NCBI GenBank assembly: GCA_047620505.1
Contig: JBLHKS010000004.1
Location: 1-64,000 of the forward strand
Length of the DNA: 64,000 nucleotides
Reading direction: 5' to 3'
Source of the DNA: JBLHKS01 sp047620505
Lineage (GTDB): Bacteria; Verrucomicrobiota; Verrucomicrobiia; Verrucomicrobiales; DEV007
Shown: piece after piece, positions 30,536 to 39,916 of the stretch
Layout of the letters: the number at the start of each line of letters is the position of its first letter
Position numbering within the stretch: the first letter of the stretch is position 1
The notes under the pieces: model-generated
Databases searched by the model: none
The model's input: the letters and a program-made list of their open reading frames with translations, nothing else
Told to the model about the DNA's origin: nothing
Program-made: the position numbers and the translations under genes

Positions 30536-31378
30536 ATGGGAAAACGAGTCGACACCGGAGTTAAAGTCTCCCTCTTTCCGTTCTTGAGCATCCTTGCGGC
30601 GCTCATCGGGACGCTCGTGGTCATCATCGCGGCGATGGCGATTGCTCAGCTGGGCAAAGTCGAGGCGCAGGAGCCCGAGGACGTCAGCCGTGCGGATCTG
30701 GCGAAGGAGATTGAGAAGGAGATCGTGGATCTGGCGAAAGCTCAGGAAACTCTCCAGGATATTCTCAACCGAATCACCGAATCGAACACTCTGACGCTCA
30801 AGCTTCGAAACGAGCAGTCGGCTCTCGAATTGGATAAAGAGAAGGACGATAAGAAGAAGGACGACAAGGATGCGCTCCGTAACGAGCTGCTGGCTGCGAT
30901 CGCCGTGCTTCAGAAAGAGAACAAAACGCTGGCCACGGATTACGAGCAGCTGCTGGCGGAAATCCTGGCCCTGCAAGCGCTGCTGAAGGACCGGCAAGCC
31001 GCACCCGAAAAGCCGCCTGTCCGGATTCAACCCGGCGGATCGGCTCGCAACAAAAAGGCTTCGTTCGTCGAAATCGCGAGCAAAACCGTGATCCTTCATA
31101 GGAAGAACGGGGAGGCGATTCGAGTTCCAGCAGCGACTCTCAAAACGGATGAGAATTTCCGCAAACTACTCGAGCACGTCGATGCTCAGCCGTACCGGAC
31201 GCTGACGTTTCTGATCCGCGGGACGCCAGATTCGATGACGACTTTCAGGGAGGCTGACAAACTTGTTTCAGCCTTCGCGGCGAACGAAGGAAAGCGGAAA
31301 AATTTGCGCGCCGGACGCCTGCCGGTTCCCGGCGAAGGCAACATCGACCTGAGCGTGTTTGCCGAATTCATGGAGTAG
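30536..31378 (+). CDS. ExbD/MotB-like membrane protein with coiled coil (first partner)
   Basis: The product (280 aa) has a short basic N-terminus, one helix (SLFPFLSILAALIGTLVVIIAAMAIAQ, about 12-38) and a charged coiled coil (about 50-150, rich in Lys, Glu and Asp). A C-terminal alpha/beta domain containing YRTLTFLIRGTPDSMTTFREAD follows; its topology resembles the ExbD periplasmic domain. The helix lacks the Asp usual in ExbD and carries Pro-Phe-Leu instead, so it may not carry protons itself. No OmpA-type peptidoglycan-binding domain is seen. It is encoded 21 bases after the channel gene. Confidence 0.7.
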   Translation: MGKRVDTGVKVSLFPFLSILAALIGTLVVIIAAMAIAQLGKVEAQEPEDVSRADLAKEIEKEIVDLAKAQETLQDILNRITESNTLTLKLRNEQSALELDKEKDDKKKDDKDALRNELLAAIAVLQKENKTLATDYEQLLAEILALQALLKDRQAAPEKPPVRIQPGGSARNKKASFVEIASKTVILHRKNGEAIRVPAATLKTDENFRKLLEHVDAQPYRTLTFLIRGTPDSMTTFREADKLVSAFAANEGKRKNLRAGRLPVPGEGNIDLSVFAEFME

Positions 31379-31382
31379 ACCA

Positions 31383-32876
31383 ATGGGAAGACGAGCCAAA
31401 CCTGCCGATGAAGCGAACATGGATTCGCTTCTTGATGCCCTGACCAACGTTGTTGGGATTCTTTTGCTTGTGCTCGTGCTGACGAGTTTGCAAATGTCGA
31501 AGGTCGTCGACCGGATCATGTCTGAATTGAAGCCGGTCAGCGCAGAGGAGCTGGCGAAAATCGAGACGCGGCGCGACACGAGGGTCAAAAGCATCACGAG
31601 TCTGCAGACGCAGATCGCCGAGCGGGATCCCGACGAGATGGAGAAGGAGAATCAGGAGCTGTCGGTTGAAATCGAGGGGCTGAAAAAGAAAGACGACCTG
31701 ACGGATCTGAACGCGGAGCTCGCGGCGCTTCAAAAGAAGCGGGAGGAAGAGGAAGCGAAAAAAGTCGAGGAAGCAAAGAAGGTTGACGAGAAGGATGTCG
31801 AGTTAGCCGCGTTGAAATCGCTGCTCGACGAAACGCCAATCGTCGATGGTCCAAAGCCCGAATTGGTGACTTTGCCCGACCCTCGTCCGGCTCCGGATCG
31901 CGCCGAACCGCGCTACGTGATCTGCACTGGCGGAAAACTTTATTACGTCGGCGATTGTTACCAGCATCTCTTCGCCATTCGGGATTACATCGATTCGAAA
32001 TTCGTTTCCCTGGTTTACCAGGGGCCGACTCCTGGAAATTATTATCACACGATCCCGAGCGTGAAGAAGAATGCCGCCGGAAACTGGGATGCGCTGCGTG
32101 ATCGCGAGAATCGCGCCTTCGTGAAATTCCGCTACGACAAGGATCGGATCGTCAAATTGTTCGAGGCGGAGGCTTCCACGATTGGCGGCCCTCATCTGGG
32201 TTATAAAATCACTCCGAGCGGCGACCGGCTTAATCTTCGGATCATTCCAAGGCCAGCTGGCGGTTGGGCGGTTCAGGAGTTCAATCGATTGAATTCCGAG
32301 TTCGATCTCGCGCTGAAGCGGGTTCAAGGAAATCGAAATTATCTGTATTTCCTCGTCTCCCCGGACAGTTTCCAGGTTTACACGGCCGCGAGGCAACGGG
32401 TCGAAAATTACCGGATCCCGGCAGGCTGGAAGCTCTGGGCGGAAGCGGAATTCAATCCGACTCCGAGTGTGAAACGAGACGAAACGGTCATCGATTTCGG
32501 TAATTTCATTCCCGTGACGCAGCTCCGGAGCCACGCTGAAAAGCTCAAGGGTGATCTGACGACAGCGTCCGAATCGGCACAGGCGGAAGTCGACAAAATC
32601 ACCGACGCCCCGCTGAAAGCCCATGCGCAGTCTGTTTACGCAAATCCGCTCAGGAATTCTGCGGCTAACGTCGCTCAGTTGGCGGAGGTGACCGAAAAAT
32701 TCCGCAACGAAGAAGAAGTGCAGATCTCGCCCCAAGCACCTCAGATTCCTCACATTTACACCTTCACCGCTGTGGCCCCGATGCCAAAGGAAGTGCCGCC
32801 TCCGCCGGACCCTAAGAAGAAAACGACGCCAAAGAAAAAGGCTCCGGCCGCAGGCGGTCCGGATATTCTCGACTAA
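31383..32876 (+). CDS. ExbD/MotB-like membrane protein, larger second partner
   Basis: ATG 31383 follows the previous stop by 4 bases. The 497-aa product has the sequence MDSLLDALTNVVGILLLVLVLTSL, with an Asp at the start of the single membrane helix as in ExbD. A coiled coil (about 55-140) follows, then a domain beginning YVICTGGKLYYVGD and a Pro/Lys-rich end. The conserved Asp makes this the likelier proton-carrying subunit of the complex. The stop codon overlaps that of sbcC, which runs in the opposite direction (32873-32876). The external domain is not recognised. Confidence 0.75.
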   Translation: MGRRAKPADEANMDSLLDALTNVVGILLLVLVLTSLQMSKVVDRIMSELKPVSAEELAKIETRRDTRVKSITSLQTQIAERDPDEMEKENQELSVEIEGLKKKDDLTDLNAELAALQKKREEEEAKKVEEAKKVDEKDVELAALKSLLDETPIVDGPKPELVTLPDPRPAPDRAEPRYVICTGGKLYYVGDCYQHLFAIRDYIDSKFVSLVYQGPTPGNYYHTIPSVKKNAAGNWDALRDRENRAFVKFRYDKDRIVKLFEAEASTIGGPHLGYKITPSGDRLNLRIIPRPAGGWAVQEFNRLNSEFDLALKRVQGNRNYLYFLVSPDSFQVYTAARQRVENYRIPAGWKLWAEAEFNPTPSVKRDETVIDFGNFIPVTQLRSHAEKLKGDLTTASESAQAEVDKITDAPLKAHAQSVYANPLRNSAANVAQLAEVTEKFRNEEEVQISPQAPQIPHIYTFTAVAPMPKEVPPPPDPKKKTTPKKKAPAAGGPDILD

Positions 32877-35800
32877 CGAACCGTTAATCGGCTCGTTCCG
32901 CTCGGTTCCTTTTCGACGACGATTTGAGTCGAAATCCGTTCCTTCAGGATTTCGACATGCGAGATCACGCCGACCATTTTATTGCTCTGACGCAGGCCTT
33001 CGAGTGCCGAGATCGCGATTTCCAGCGTATCCGAATCGAGTGAGCCGAAGCCTTCATCGATGAAGAGCGAATCGATCTGAACGTTGCGCCCGGCGAGGTC
33101 GGAGAGGCCCAGAGCAAGCGCCAGACTCGCGAGAAAACTCTCGCCACCCGACAAACTTTCCATCGGCCGAGTCACGCCCGCTTGAAACTGGTCTTCGATC
33201 TCAAGATTCAGTTTTTCACCCTCACAACGCCGCAATCGATAGCGCTCGTGGAGGCGGCTGAGATGCCGGTTGGCGTGCCGAATCAGAAGCGTCAACGAGA
33301 TGTCTTGAGCGTACTCGCGAAAGCGCTTGCCCTTCGCATCGCCGATCAACCCACGCAGCAGCTCCCAAGTCTTGAGTCGAGCGCGATCGGTGTCGAGCGA
33401 CGCGGTTCGCTCCTTGAACGTCGCGCGGTTTTCGCCGTCGATCCGAAGTTGCTCGCGCAAGGTCGCGACGCGGTTTCCAAGCTCCTCGACTTGCTTTTCG
33501 ACCTCCGTTTTTTCGGCTTCGAGTTTCTCGCGCGCCTCGCCCTCGGGAGTTTCCGCTTTGCGCAATTCGGTGATCGATTCGCGGTGAGTTTTCAATTGGC
33601 CGGCGAGCTGGTTGGCGCGTTCGGCGAAGCGCTTTTCGAGATTTGTAAGCCGCTCGGCTTCGCTGTCTTCGATTCGCGCGGCGCGAAGCGCGTCGGGGTC
33701 TACAAAGCTGGATTCCGCCAGTTTTTCCAGAAGTCCGGCCGATTTTTTCTCAGATTCCGCGCCAGCAGCTGCTGCGGACTTTTCGCGTTCGCTCGCTGTT
33801 GTTTGAGACTCGGCCGCAAGCCGCTCTGCCTCGGTCAGCTCAGCCAAAGCCGCGTCAAAATCAGCCCATTCCCGATTCGTCTCCGTCGCCGTTTCCAAAA
33901 GCGGCTTAGCGCGCTTTTGTAGGTTTGTCAGGCCCGTGTTGGCCGCCTTTTCCTCAGCTTGAGCGCGGTTCAGCTCCTCACCCGCGGCAGCCAACGATTT
34001 CTCCTGAGTTGCGAACGCGATCTTCCGGTTTTCGAGTTTCGATCGGAATTCAGCCTCTTCGCCAGTCGCCGGAAGTTCGAGCCCGAACGGCTTTGCCAGT
34101 TTCGTAAGCTGCGTTTCGGCGGTCGAAACGGCTTCGGTCGAATTTGCGATCTCGACACCGGCTTCTTCTCGCTGCTTCTTGAGCTGAGCCAGAGATTCGG
34201 CCCGAGCTTTCCGCTCGGAATCGGCCCGAACCTGGTTTTCGCGGGCTTCGGCCAGCAGGTCCTTTTTTCCAGAAAGTTCATCCTTTTTCTTCCGAATCCG
34301 ATCCAATGCCGCCTTTATTTCCAGCCCCGACTTCTCGCATTCATCGAGGTCTTTTGTCAGCGTGTCAGGATCGACGTCGGTCACTCCAAGAGCCGTCACT
34401 TCAGCTTCAATCGCGGTCAGAATTCTCTGGTTCTTCTCAAAAAGATCAGCCGCCTTGCTCAGCGAAAACTCTGCCTTACGGACAGCCGCTTTCAGCTCCT
34501 TCAACGCCGATTCGAGGTCGTCGTTATCCGCCAACGGATGCTCCAGCGCGCCGCAAAGCGGGCACGGCTCGCCTGGAGTCAGCTGAGCGCGATGCTCGTC
34601 AAGACTGGCCATCCGTTGAGCCAATTCCAGGTGTTCGCGACGGCTTTTGAGCAAATCTTCTGCTGCCTCGCGCTTCTCTTTCGCCCACTCGAATCGCTGC
34701 CCGGCCACCTCGATTTGTCTGTCTAAAACTGGACGCCGCTGAACTTTTTTCTGCGTTTCCTTGAGCTGCCGAAACTTCTCACGCGCTTCATCCAGCTCAG
34801 CCTGCCTCGCTTCCTCGTCTTTTCCAGCCAGTAGCAGCTCGAGTTGCTCGCCAGCCGAATCGACTCGCTTTTGTGCGCTTGTCAGGGTGCTCTGAGTTTT
34901 CTTGAGCGCCTCCTGAGCCAGTTTACCGCGTTCTTTTTCGGAGGCGATCTCGCCGAGAATTTTCTCAAGCCGAGACTTCGCCTGGGCTGCCTGAGTTCGC
35001 GCGTTTTCCAGCGCTTTCAATTGCTCGGTGATTTTCGGAAACTCAGCCCCGAGCGTTCGGTCCGCGTCGTGGACTTTGAGCCAGTCTTGGGCCTCGCGTC
35101 GGCGACCGTCGCAGACCGCGATTTGCGCTCGAATTTTCTCCAGATTCTCACGCCCCTTCGTCAGCAGTTGCTGGCCAAAAGCGCCGACTTCACCGCGCAG
35201 CGCCTTTGATTTTTCGGACGCCGCAGTCGCTTTGGTTTTGGCCGCGGCTGCTGATTTTCGCTCGCCCTCGGCACGCGCCAACGTTTGATCGAACTGCGCT
35301 AACGCAGGCAGAAACGGCTGAGCTTTTCGATGAGCTTTGAGTCCGGCGAGATCGTCTTCAGCCGCCTCCAACTCTGTGGTCAGGCCCTTCTGTTTCGAGA
35401 CGATTGCGGTCTCCGCTTCGAGGTGTTCGTGAAGCCGTTTTGCCTTCGTCGATCGTTCGGCCAGCGACTCGCGACGGTTTTTGATCTCGTCGTGTTTTCC
35501 GCGATCCTCAGCAGCGCGCTTTTCCATCACTGAGCGCTCTTCAATCGTCAGCAGCGTGATCTCGGACAATAGATTCTGGCGTTGCTCGAGGTCGCGCTGG
35601 CGTTCGACGAACGTTTCGTGGATGAGCTTCCCAAGTTCAGAGTAAATCGAAGCGCCCGTCAGTTTCTCAAGAAGCTCGGAACGCTCGCTGGATTTTGCTT
35701 TGAGGAAATTCGCGAACTCGCCCTGCGCGAGGAGGACCGAGCGCGTGAAGCGATGATAGTCGAGACCGCAGAGATTCTCGATCTGCTGATTTACGTCGTT

Positions 35801-36181
35801 AATTTTTTCAGCGAGAATTTCGCCGGCTTCGTTTTCGAGGTAGCGTCGTGCAGGCTGGAGTTTGCCGTCTGGACGATCGCGGGCGCGCCGGAGCTGCCAG
35901 ACTGCCCGATACCGCCCGCTGGGCACCTCGAATTCAGCCTCCGCCTGGCAGTGGCCGGTGTGCCGGCTCATCATGTCCTCAGGATTCGAGCTATCGCCGT
36001 AGCGCGCGGCTCGGCCGTAAAGCGCGAGCGTGATCGCGTCGAGCAGCGTCGATTTTCCGGATCCCGTCTGGCCGGTGATCGCGAAAATCCCGGCACCGGC
36101 CAGCGGATCAACATCGAAGGCAACCGCGTGTTCGCCGCGAAGCGAATTCAGGTTCTCAAGTCGGATCTTGAGGATTTTCAT
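32873..36181 (-). CDS. sbcC: Exonuclease SbcC (Rad50-like ATPase subunit)
   Basis: SbcC with SbcD forms the bacterial Mre11-Rad50 complex that cuts hairpins and blocked DNA ends. The 1102-aa product has Walker A GQTGSGKSTLLDAI near the N-terminus. Two long coiled coils flank the zinc hook CPLCG at about residue 540. Near the C-terminus it has the signature LSGGESFLASLALALGLSDL and Walker B FIDEGFGSLD. The ATG at 36181 overlaps the sbcD stop by 4 bases, the usual coupled arrangement. Two long inverted palindromes are the natural substrates of this complex, which is of interest given the many short palindromes here, although 12-bp sites are far too short to be targets. Confidence 0.97.
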   Translation of the reverse strand: MKILKIRLENLNSLRGEHAVAFDVDPLAGAGIFAITGQTGSGKSTLLDAITLALYGRAARYGDSSNPEDMMSRHTGHCQAEAEFEVPSGRYRAVWQLRRARDRPDGKLQPARRYLENEAGEILAEKINDVNQQIENLCGLDYHRFTRSVLLAQGEFANFLKAKSSERSELLEKLTGASIYSELGKLIHETFVERQRDLEQRQNLLSEITLLTIEERSVMEKRAAEDRGKHDEIKNRRESLAERSTKAKRLHEHLEAETAIVSKQKGLTTELEAAEDDLAGLKAHRKAQPFLPALAQFDQTLARAEGERKSAAAAKTKATAASEKSKALRGEVGAFGQQLLTKGRENLEKIRAQIAVCDGRRREAQDWLKVHDADRTLGAEFPKITEQLKALENARTQAAQAKSRLEKILGEIASEKERGKLAQEALKKTQSTLTSAQKRVDSAGEQLELLLAGKDEEARQAELDEAREKFRQLKETQKKVQRRPVLDRQIEVAGQRFEWAKEKREAAEDLLKSRREHLELAQRMASLDEHRAQLTPGEPCPLCGALEHPLADNDDLESALKELKAAVRKAEFSLSKAADLFEKNQRILTAIEAEVTALGVTDVDPDTLTKDLDECEKSGLEIKAALDRIRKKKDELSGKKDLLAEARENQVRADSERKARAESLAQLKKQREEAGVEIANSTEAVSTAETQLTKLAKPFGLELPATGEEAEFRSKLENRKIAFATQEKSLAAAGEELNRAQAEEKAANTGLTNLQKRAKPLLETATETNREWADFDAALAELTEAERLAAESQTTASEREKSAAAAGAESEKKSAGLLEKLAESSFVDPDALRAARIEDSEAERLTNLEKRFAERANQLAGQLKTHRESITELRKAETPEGEAREKLEAEKTEVEKQVEELGNRVATLREQLRIDGENRATFKERTASLDTDRARLKTWELLRGLIGDAKGKRFREYAQDISLTLLIRHANRHLSRLHERYRLRRCEGEKLNLEIEDQFQAGVTRPMESLSGGESFLASLALALGLSDLAGRNVQIDSLFIDEGFGSLDSDTLEIAISALEGLRQSNKMVGVISHVEILKERISTQIVVEKEPSGTSRLTVR

Positions 36182-37449
36182 GCGGCTTCCAAATCCTCGC
36201 GTTGGCGGTCTTCGTGAATCTCAAGCAGCTCATCGAATGCGGTTCGCAGCTCGAGTTTTTCTGGCTCGGTCAGGGTTTCTTCGTCGGCAAGGCGGTAGTC
36301 GAAAATGCGTTTCGGATCGCGCAGCAATTCGTCCGCTGCGGTTTCCGATGTGAAATCGCCGATCAGCGCGGGCATCGAATCCGCTGCGCGTTTTCCGACG
36401 ACTCGGACGACTTCGTAGGGTCGGCCTTCGGCGAGTTCGCGGACGATTTCGTAGAGATTTTCGCCCGGCTGAGGATCTTCGACAATCACCTCGACCCAGG
36501 GGCGGAGTTGCGACTTCGGCGGCTTCTTAGCCGTGAGGTAAAGATCGAGTTCTTCGCGTTTCAATCGCCATTGAATCAGACGGCGCGGAAGCGGCAAGCG
36601 CAGCGGGTACTGGCCGGCCAATTTGCCCGATTTGAAATCCAGAATTCGGACTTCCTTCTCGTCGCCAGCCTCGCTGAAACTGAGCGGAAGCGGAGAGCCG
36701 GAGTATCGAATTTCCTCGCGATTTCCAACTGCCTGAGGCCGGTGCAAGTGGCCGAGCGCGACGTAGGAAAAAGCGCTTGGGAAAACTTCAGCGCCGACGG
36801 TCCCGAGGCCTCCGACATGAATATCGCGCTCGCTGTCCGAGGTTTCGGCTCCCTTGGCCGTTAGGTGGCCCATCGCAATCAGCGCAGCGCCTTTGCGTTT
36901 CCATTTCGCGGCGGATTTGGCGGCTTGGGCGTAGCGGTTTTGGATTCCGGCACGCAGCAGCTGCTGGATTGCATCGGCCGACAAACCAGCCCCGCCAGTT
37001 CGCAAATCGCGGTCGCGGAGGAACGGCATCGCAGCGACGAGGACTTGTGGGTCGTCCGCGTTTGGAAGCGGAATCAGGATTTCGTCGAGCTTCGAAGGCA
37101 GGCTGCCGACGACCGAAACTCGCAGGGCAGCCAGGACTTCTCGCGGAGCATCGAGATGCGCTGGCGAGTCGTGATTTCCAGACGTAACGACCATCGTGCA
37201 CTTCGTCGTGGCGTGCAGTTCAGAGATGAAACCGAAATACTGGGCAACGGCGCTCTGCGGGGGGTGAGCCGAGTCAAAAATGTCTCCAGCGACGAGGAGC
37301 GCGTCGATCTGGTGCTCCTGAATGGAACTCAGCAGAAAGGCGAGAAACTTCTCGTGCTCTTCCGCTCGCGAGAGGTCTCCAAGCGGCTTGCCGAGGTGCC
37401 AATCCGCGCTGTGGAGAACGCGGTAGGCGTCCGGAGCGTGGTCCGGGAT
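36178..37449 (-). CDS. sbcD: Exonuclease SbcD (Mre11-like nuclease subunit), no canonical start codon
   Basis: All phosphoesterase motifs are in one open frame: YRVLHSADWHLGK, LLVAGDIFD, VVTSGNHDSP and YVALGHLHRPQ. The first two lie upstream of the first ATG (37194), so that ATG would remove the active site. The frame is closed by TAG at about 37473, and between this and the SADWH motif there is no ATG, GTG or TTG. The given start is the ATC at 37447-37449, chosen only because it leads into the conserved region (about 423 aa, a normal length). A sequence error or recent mutation is possible. A palindrome copy lies at 36955-36966 (QQLL). Confidence 0.85.
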   Translation of the reverse strand: MPDHAPDAYRVLHSADWHLGKPLGDLSRAEEHEKFLAFLLSSIQEHQIDALLVAGDIFDSAHPPQSAVAQYFGFISELHATTKCTMVVTSGNHDSPAHLDAPREVLAALRVSVVGSLPSKLDEILIPLPNADDPQVLVAAMPFLRDRDLRTGGAGLSADAIQQLLRAGIQNRYAQAAKSAAKWKRKGAALIAMGHLTAKGAETSDSERDIHVGGLGTVGAEVFPSAFSYVALGHLHRPQAVGNREEIRYSGSPLPLSFSEAGDEKEVRILDFKSGKLAGQYPLRLPLPRRLIQWRLKREELDLYLTAKKPPKSQLRPWVEVIVEDPQPGENLYEIVRELAEGRPYEVVRVVGKRAADSMPALIGDFTSETAADELLRDPKRIFDYRLADEETLTEPEKLELRTAFDELLEIHEDRQREDLEAA

Positions 37450-37538
37450 GTTTGAGAAGAGGTCGATCCGCCGACCCTAAATCGGAGCGCGCCGATGCCA
37501 AGGGGGAAATCCTGACAAGGCGCGAAAATCAAGCTTGA

Positions 37539-38078
37539 TCAGTTGTAATTCGGCGGCTTAGGAATCCGGAGTTTCTCGAATTTCTGTCTCGGATGAAACA
37601 GGAATCCGGGATTCTTCGAGATCAGTTCGTAGTCCTGAAGCTGGAATTCCGGCAGGACCAGGTTGCTGTTTGGATCGTAGACTTTTTGCCCGGTGAAGCG
37701 GCCTGTGAGCTTGTATTCGTAATCGTGATCGTAGCCATGCGAATTTCCGTTCGAATTTTTCTCAGGAAGCCGGTCAGGCTGGTGCTTCTGCGATTCGTTC
37801 ATGATCGACAACGGGGCGTCGTCCCACATTTGGCCTGGCCGCCTGACAAACCCCCAAAATCTCGTTCCTTCGATCCAGTACCTCCGACCGATGTAGTAGC
37901 TGGCTGGCTGTTCGGCACGGATTTGGGCGTTGCGGCCGATCAAGACGGGATCGGTCGGATCAAGTCCGCGCGTGCCACCGCCAGTGGTCGGTCTACTGAT
38001 GGTTTCGCAGCTCGAAAGCAAACCAGCAGCTGCTGGGAGAAGTGCGAGGACGAGGAGGCGAGAGATCAGTGATTTCAT
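37539..38078 (-). CDS. Putative lipoprotein
   Basis: The product (179 aa) starts with MKSLISRLLVLALLPAAAGLLSSC, a signal peptide with a lipobox (LSSC) giving Cys24 as the lipidation site. The mature part contains YYIGRRYWIEGTRFWGFVRRPGQMWDDAPLSIMNE, rich in aromatic and basic residues, and no family I recognise. It is probably anchored in the outer membrane. It lies downstream of, and in the same direction as, the MntR-type regulator. Confidence 0.75.
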   Translation of the reverse strand: MKSLISRLLVLALLPAAAGLLSSCETISRPTTGGGTRGLDPTDPVLIGRNAQIRAEQPASYYIGRRYWIEGTRFWGFVRRPGQMWDDAPLSIMNESQKHQPDRLPEKNSNGNSHGYDHDYEYKLTGRFTGQKVYDPNSNLVLPEFQLQDYELISKNPGFLFHPRQKFEKLRIPKPPNYN

Positions 38079-38115
38079 AGATTTATCGAACAGTGTCAGG
38101 GGGAAAGTTTCGGAT

Positions 38116-38547
38116 TCAACTGGCCACGGAACTCGCCTTGCGGACCCGGTCGCGCATGTCGGTGTTTTTGTAGAGTTCTTGAATCAGCTGCTCGATCCCG
38201 CGGAGGGTCGTCGAGCTGATGTGGTGCTCCATTCCTTCGAGATCCTCGTAAGCGATGCCGGGTTCGATCCCGAGGAGATCGAGGAATTCTTCGAGAATCC
38301 GGTGCCGCTTGACGATCCGCTGAGCGACCCGATCACCTTCTTCGGTCAGGGTCATCCCACGATACTTCTCGTAGTTGATCAGGCCCTTCTCATCGAGACG
38401 ACGAACCATGTTGGAAACACTCGGTTGGGCGATGCCGAGGCCTTCAGCGATGTCCACGACGCGGGCGTAACCTTTCGTGTCGATCAGCCCGGCGATGTGC
38501 TCGAGATAATCTTCAACTGCGACAGACTCGGATTTGCCAGACGACAT
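38116..38547 (-). CDS. mntR: MntR/DtxR-family metal-dependent transcriptional regulator
   Basis: From ATG 38547 the product has 143 aa, the length of MntR rather than of full DtxR. The winged-helix region VVDIAEGLGIAQPSVSNMVRRLDEKGLINYEKYRGMTLTEEG is typical. It is followed by the dimerisation and metal-binding helix HRILEEFLDLLGI and by GMEHHIS, which supplies the His and Glu ligands. MntR represses manganese uptake or activates efflux when Mn is sufficient. No metal transporter gene is adjacent. The divergent gene at 38643 shares a 95-base control region containing an inverted repeat. Confidence 0.9.
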   Translation of the reverse strand: MSSGKSESVAVEDYLEHIAGLIDTKGYARVVDIAEGLGIAQPSVSNMVRRLDEKGLINYEKYRGMTLTEEGDRVAQRIVKRHRILEEFLDLLGIEPGIAYEDLEGMEHHISSTTLRGIEQLIQELYKNTDMRDRVRKASSVAS

Positions 38548-38589
38548 GCTGTGTGCTAAAAATTTAACAATTGAATGAGTTACATGAAA

Positions 38590-38606
38590 GGTTGTCCTAA
38601 ACAACC
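38590..38606. promoter_or_regulatory. Inverted repeat in the mntR control region
   Basis: GGTTGT, 5 bases, ACAACC. It lies between the divergent starts of the MntR-type gene and the 38643 gene. An autoregulatory operator is possible but unproven. Confidence 0.35.
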
Positions 38607-38642
38607 ACCGTAATTCCTCCCGTTCAAAAGGAGAAAAGAACA

Positions 38643-39842
38643 ATGAACGCAAACACTATTCCAAACCGATTTTCCCTCGTCCTGGTCGCGGCGAAAATCT
38701 CCCTGATCACGGCCATCGCCGTCCCGAGCGTTTTCGCGAGGGAAAAGGACCAGATGTCGGCTTTCACGGCCCTCCAACAGGTTGAAGATCGCTTCGGAGC
38801 GTTCGCCGTGAATCAGATCGTCGAACTTCGCGGCCACCGCGGCCAATCCCAGCCGGAGTCGTGGAATTTGATCGCCTACGACCGCGAGAGCCCGTATCTC
38901 ATGAGGCAGTTCAAGATCGACCGGAAACGGGCGACGGACGAGGGCGCGTATCGGGATTTCTACCCGGATTACATCCCGGACGGCTTCATTCAGCGGTCCA
39001 AATTGCAGGTGGATTCGTCCGGCGCATTTCAAGTGCTGGTGACCGAGGCCTCGCACGCTGGGGTCGGGTTCGATAGCGCGTCCTACCACCTTCGGAGCCG
39101 GGAATTCAGCGAGGAACCGCTTTGGCGGCTGACAGCGCTCGACGTCGACGGCTACACGGTTGGTCGGGTCGATCTTTCGGCGGCGACGGGCACAGTTTTG
39201 CGAACGGTTTGGTATTTTTGGGACGGAAGCCACCGCGACGCGCCGCGAATCGTGGACTCGGCGCTGCTGGGTGGGCCTGGAATTCCGGGGCGCGAGGAGC
39301 GGGAGCGAATCGAGGTTGGCCAGATTTCTGGCGACGGCGATCGGCCGCTGGTTTCGGATGGCGATCGGCCGCTGATTTCGAGAATCCCTAATCCGGCTTC
39401 ACCGGCACCGACTATCGAATCGCGGCCGAATCTGCGTCCGTTCAATCCGCCTCCCGGCCCTCCGGTGGCCGTGGTCGAGCCACTCGGACTCAACACCGCG
39501 AATCCGACGAACCCGCCGAGTCCAAGTCCGAATCCGCCGGTTTCGGTTCGTCCGGAATTGCCGGCTGTTCCTCCAGCGCCAGCGCCGGCACCTGCGCCAG
39601 TTCCGCCTCGGTTCCCGGCCCCAGCGCCGCCAGCGGCTGCTGAATCGGATCTTCCGTTACCTCCACCGCTTCCGCCTAGTCTTGGGTCGGACCCGGTGCG
39701 CGTTCCGGCTACAGCAGTCCCAGATCCAGCTCCAAGAGTAAATCCAGCTCCTCCGGCACCGAATTCCGGTCCGCCCAAGCGAGTTGTGAATCATCCCGAA
39801 GGCGACCCGGTTGAGGTCACTCCGTTACCAGCAAATCCGTAG
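38643..39842 (+). CDS. Secreted protein with proline-rich C-terminal half
   Basis: ATG 38643 is preceded by AGGAG at good spacing. The 399-aa product has a signal peptide (to about residue 32, VFARE). A globular domain of about 180 residues follows (FGAFAVNQIVELRGHRGQSQPESWNLIAYD... LWRLTALDVDGYTVGRVDL). A disordered, Pro/Ala-rich tail of about 160 residues makes up the rest. A tandem duplication encodes GDRPLVS-DGDRPLIS near residues 232-246. The tail could span the periplasm or cell wall. No family is recognised. The divergent MntR gene may control it. Confidence 0.75.
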   Translation: MNANTIPNRFSLVLVAAKISLITAIAVPSVFAREKDQMSAFTALQQVEDRFGAFAVNQIVELRGHRGQSQPESWNLIAYDRESPYLMRQFKIDRKRATDEGAYRDFYPDYIPDGFIQRSKLQVDSSGAFQVLVTEASHAGVGFDSASYHLRSREFSEEPLWRLTALDVDGYTVGRVDLSAATGTVLRTVWYFWDGSHRDAPRIVDSALLGGPGIPGREERERIEVGQISGDGDRPLVSDGDRPLISRIPNPASPAPTIESRPNLRPFNPPPGPPVAVVEPLGLNTANPTNPPSPSPNPPVSVRPELPAVPPAPAPAPAPVPPRFPAPAPPAAAESDLPLPPPLPPSLGSDPVRVPATAVPDPAPRVNPAPPAPNSGPPKRVVNHPEGDPVEVTPLPANP

Positions 39843-39916
39843 CTGTTTTCCGTCCTGCCAGTAGGAAAGTATTATAGGATTGTCAGGGAGCGCCAATGTA
39901 GGTCATTCTGGGGCTC

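Noticed and set aside
32873..37449. sbcCD as part of a Zorya-type defence island
   Set aside because: SbcCD is a standard housekeeping pair and runs convergent to the proton-channel unit; no defence-specific effector is present.
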